Assembly (NCBI GenBank): GCA_964548225.1
Contig: CAZJQP010000022.1
Location: forward strand, 1 to 59,056
DNA from: CALMEH01 sp964548225
GTDB taxonomy: Bacteria > Acidobacteriota > Blastocatellia > Pyrinomonadales > Pyrinomonadaceae
DNA length: 59,056 nucleotides
Reading direction: 5' to 3'
Shown here piece by piece: positions 57,759 to 59,056 of the stretch. How positions within the stretch are numbered: position 1 is the first letter of the stretch; each line of letters starts with the position of its first letter. A program made the position numbers and the translations under genes. The notes under the pieces were generated by a model. It was not told the origin of the DNA. It worked only from the letters and a program-made list of their open reading frames with translations, and did not search any database.

Positions 57759-59056
57759 ATGTTCAAATCAATCCATTTTAATTCAAAAGGTCGCGCCGTA
57801 ACGAATGCTTCAAAGCCTGAAGTTATTGAAAAACTACGCCAAATTGTCGGTGCGGAAAATGTTCTGGTCGAACCTGACAAAGTTGAACCTTACGGCGCAG
57901 ATGCTGTTAAAGAAAAATTTCCGCCCGAAGCTGTGGTATTTCCCGAAAATACGGCGCAGATGGTGGCGATTTTGAAACTTGCCAATGAATATTTATTTCC
58001 CGTAACGGCTCGCGGCGGCGGAGTTGGTTACACAGGCGGCGCAGTTCCGATTGACGGCGGAATTGTGATTGGGACTGACCGAATGAACAAAATTATCGAA
58101 ATAAATGCCGATGATTTGTATGTTATTTGCCAACCCGGAATCCGCACATTTGAATTGCAGCAAGCCGTCGAAAAACACGGCGTATTTTTCCCGCCTGATC
58201 CGGCAAGTTACAAAGATTCGTTTATCGGCGGAAATATTGCCGAAAATGCAGGCGGAATGCGGACTCCGAAATATGGCATTACAGGGCGTTATGTGCTTGG
58301 ATTAGACGTGGTTACGGCAACAGGCGAAGTTTTAAAAATCGGCGGAAAGGTTGAAAAAAACGTGGTCGGATTTAATCTGACTTCGCTGATTGTCGGCTCG
58401 GAAGGAATGCTCGGAATTATCACGGAAGCGACTCTGAAATTATTGCCGATGACCGAAGCGACTTCAACCGTCCGCGCTTCGTTCAAATCAATGGAAGCCG
58501 CTTGTAAAGTGCTGACCAAATTCACGCCGGAAGGAATTTTGCCGATGGCGATGGAAGTGATTGACAAATATTGCATCGAAGCAATTGAGCAAAATTACGC
58601 TTTCGGTTTGTCGAAAGATGCGGCGGCGATTTTGTTGGTCGCGGTTGACGGTTCAACCGACGAAGTTGCCAAAAACGCGGAACGAATCGAACAAATTTTG
58701 AGCGAAAACGGTGGTTTTGATGTCCTTCGGGCAAAGTCAAAAGAGGACGAAGACAAACTCTGGGATGTCCGCCGCGCCATTTCGCCAAGTCTGATGAAAT
58801 TCGGCACTTTGAAAATTAACGAAGATGTCGTCGTCCCGCGTTCCAAAGTTCCCGAACTCGTTGCCAAAGTTGAACAAATCGGCAAAAAACACAACACCTT
58901 TGTCGCCAATTTCGGACACGCCGGCGACGGCAATATCCACGTCAATTTTATGTGCAACCGCGAAGACCAAGATTCAATCAATCGTGCCAGAATGTGCGTC
59001 AGCGAAGCCTTTCAACTCTCAGTGGATTTAGGCGGCACAATCTCCGGCGAACACGG
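57759..59056 (+). CDS. glcD: GlcD-type FAD-linked oxidase (partial, runs off the right end)
   Basis: The frame stays open for 432 codons to the window edge with no stop. The FAD-binding type 4 domain (about 45-220) contains FPENTAQMVAILKLANEYLFPVTARGGGVGYTGGAVPIDGG and SFIGGNIAENAGGMRTPKYG. The C-terminal FAD-oxidase domain contains KINEDVVVPRSKVPELV, FGHAGDGNIHVNF and the final GGTISGEHG, which lies near the C-terminus in complete members, so perhaps 30-50 residues are missing. The family includes glycolate oxidase GlcD and D-lactate dehydrogenases; the exact substrate is open. Neighbouring glcE/F could lie beyond the edge. No strong ribosome site is seen. Confidence 0.93.
   Translation, partial: MFKSIHFNSKGRAVTNASKPEVIEKLRQIVGAENVLVEPDKVEPYGADAVKEKFPPEAVVFPENTAQMVAILKLANEYLFPVTARGGGVGYTGGAVPIDGGIVIGTDRMNKIIEINADDLYVICQPGIRTFELQQAVEKHGVFFPPDPASYKDSFIGGNIAENAGGMRTPKYGITGRYVLGLDVVTATGEVLKIGGKVEKNVVGFNLTSLIVGSEGMLGIITEATLKLLPMTEATSTVRASFKSMEAACKVLTKFTPEGILPMAMEVIDKYCIEAIEQNYAFGLSKDAAAILLVAVDGSTDEVAKNAERIEQILSENGGFDVLRAKSKEDEDKLWDVRRAISPSLMKFGTLKINEDVVVPRSKVPELVAKVEQIGKKHNTFVANFGHAGDGNIHVNFMCNREDQDSINRARMCVSEAFQLSVDLGGTISGEH

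Overview
The window looks like a chromosomal scaffold from a Gram-negative Acidobacteriota-type bacterium, most likely of the Blastocatellia/Pyrinomonadaceae kind. This is inferred from family content and no search was run. The pointers are a VWFA-related protein of the acidobacterial type, an ECF sigma factor one base upstream of a serine/threonine kinase with NB-ARC-like ATPase and TPR regions, a winged-helix protein fused to a membrane helix and a TolB-like propeller, secreted S9 peptidases, a large BNR/sortilin-like protein, and a TonB-dependent receptor with a carboxypeptidase-regulatory-like N-terminus. Base composition is moderately AT-rich and even throughout. A run of ten Ns at 2789-2798 shows the scaffold contains an assembly gap. 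I see no rRNA, tRNA, CRISPR array, prophage or intact transposase. Layout: 359-2745 carries class I aldolase and two exported proteins (a fasciclin and an unusual truncated hemoglobin). 2873-4843 holds two metallo-beta-lactamase-fold hydrolases and a small coupled gene. 4844-5321 has no gene but has a near-perfect sigma-54 promoter, inverted repeats and a UUCG terminator, and is the best candidate here for an undescribed regulatory RNA. 5322-12675 carries a GNAT acetyltransferase, a DHH phosphoesterase, a small membrane protein, an Nfu iron-sulfur carrier, a GAF-like scaffold protein and the VWFA-related protein. 12768-23270 is a secreted peptidase/BNR block with a PepSY protein and the proton/sodium-pumping pyrophosphatase. 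23502-33304 holds a three-gene unit divergent from a winged-helix/propeller regulator, then carA, lepB, the kinase and its sigma factor. 33448-36565 is a three-gene cassette of unknown proteins followed by a class V aminotransferase. 37678-42068 holds a second ECF sigma factor behind a sigma-54-like promoter, a four-gene operon (saccharopine-dehydrogenase-like, SanA/YdcF-like, AraC regulator, small exported protein) and a PilZ protein. 42563-47533 holds exported proteins, a DUF418 membrane protein, a TatT-like TPR protein and a beta-trefoil lectin. 47708-51647 has purE and purK split by three unrelated genes. 51692-57675 has a NikR regulator beside a TonB-dependent receptor, a PhoX-like protein and a saccharopine-reductase-like protein. 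A GlcD-type FAD oxidase runs off the right end. Gene ends are unusually rich in inverted repeats of two kinds. At least eight gene ends carry arms built from degenerate short units of about 7 bases (GTGAAAA-, GGAAAGT-, GTTAGCA- and GGATTCA-like) that probably act as terminators. Three larger MITE-like palindromic elements, of 138-282, 200 and 220 bp, lie between genes. Recognised metabolism covers glycolysis/gluconeogenesis, pyrimidine/arginine and purine synthesis, iron-sulfur assembly, pyrophosphate energetics and glycolate or lactate oxidation. Much of the rest is secreted or regulatory.
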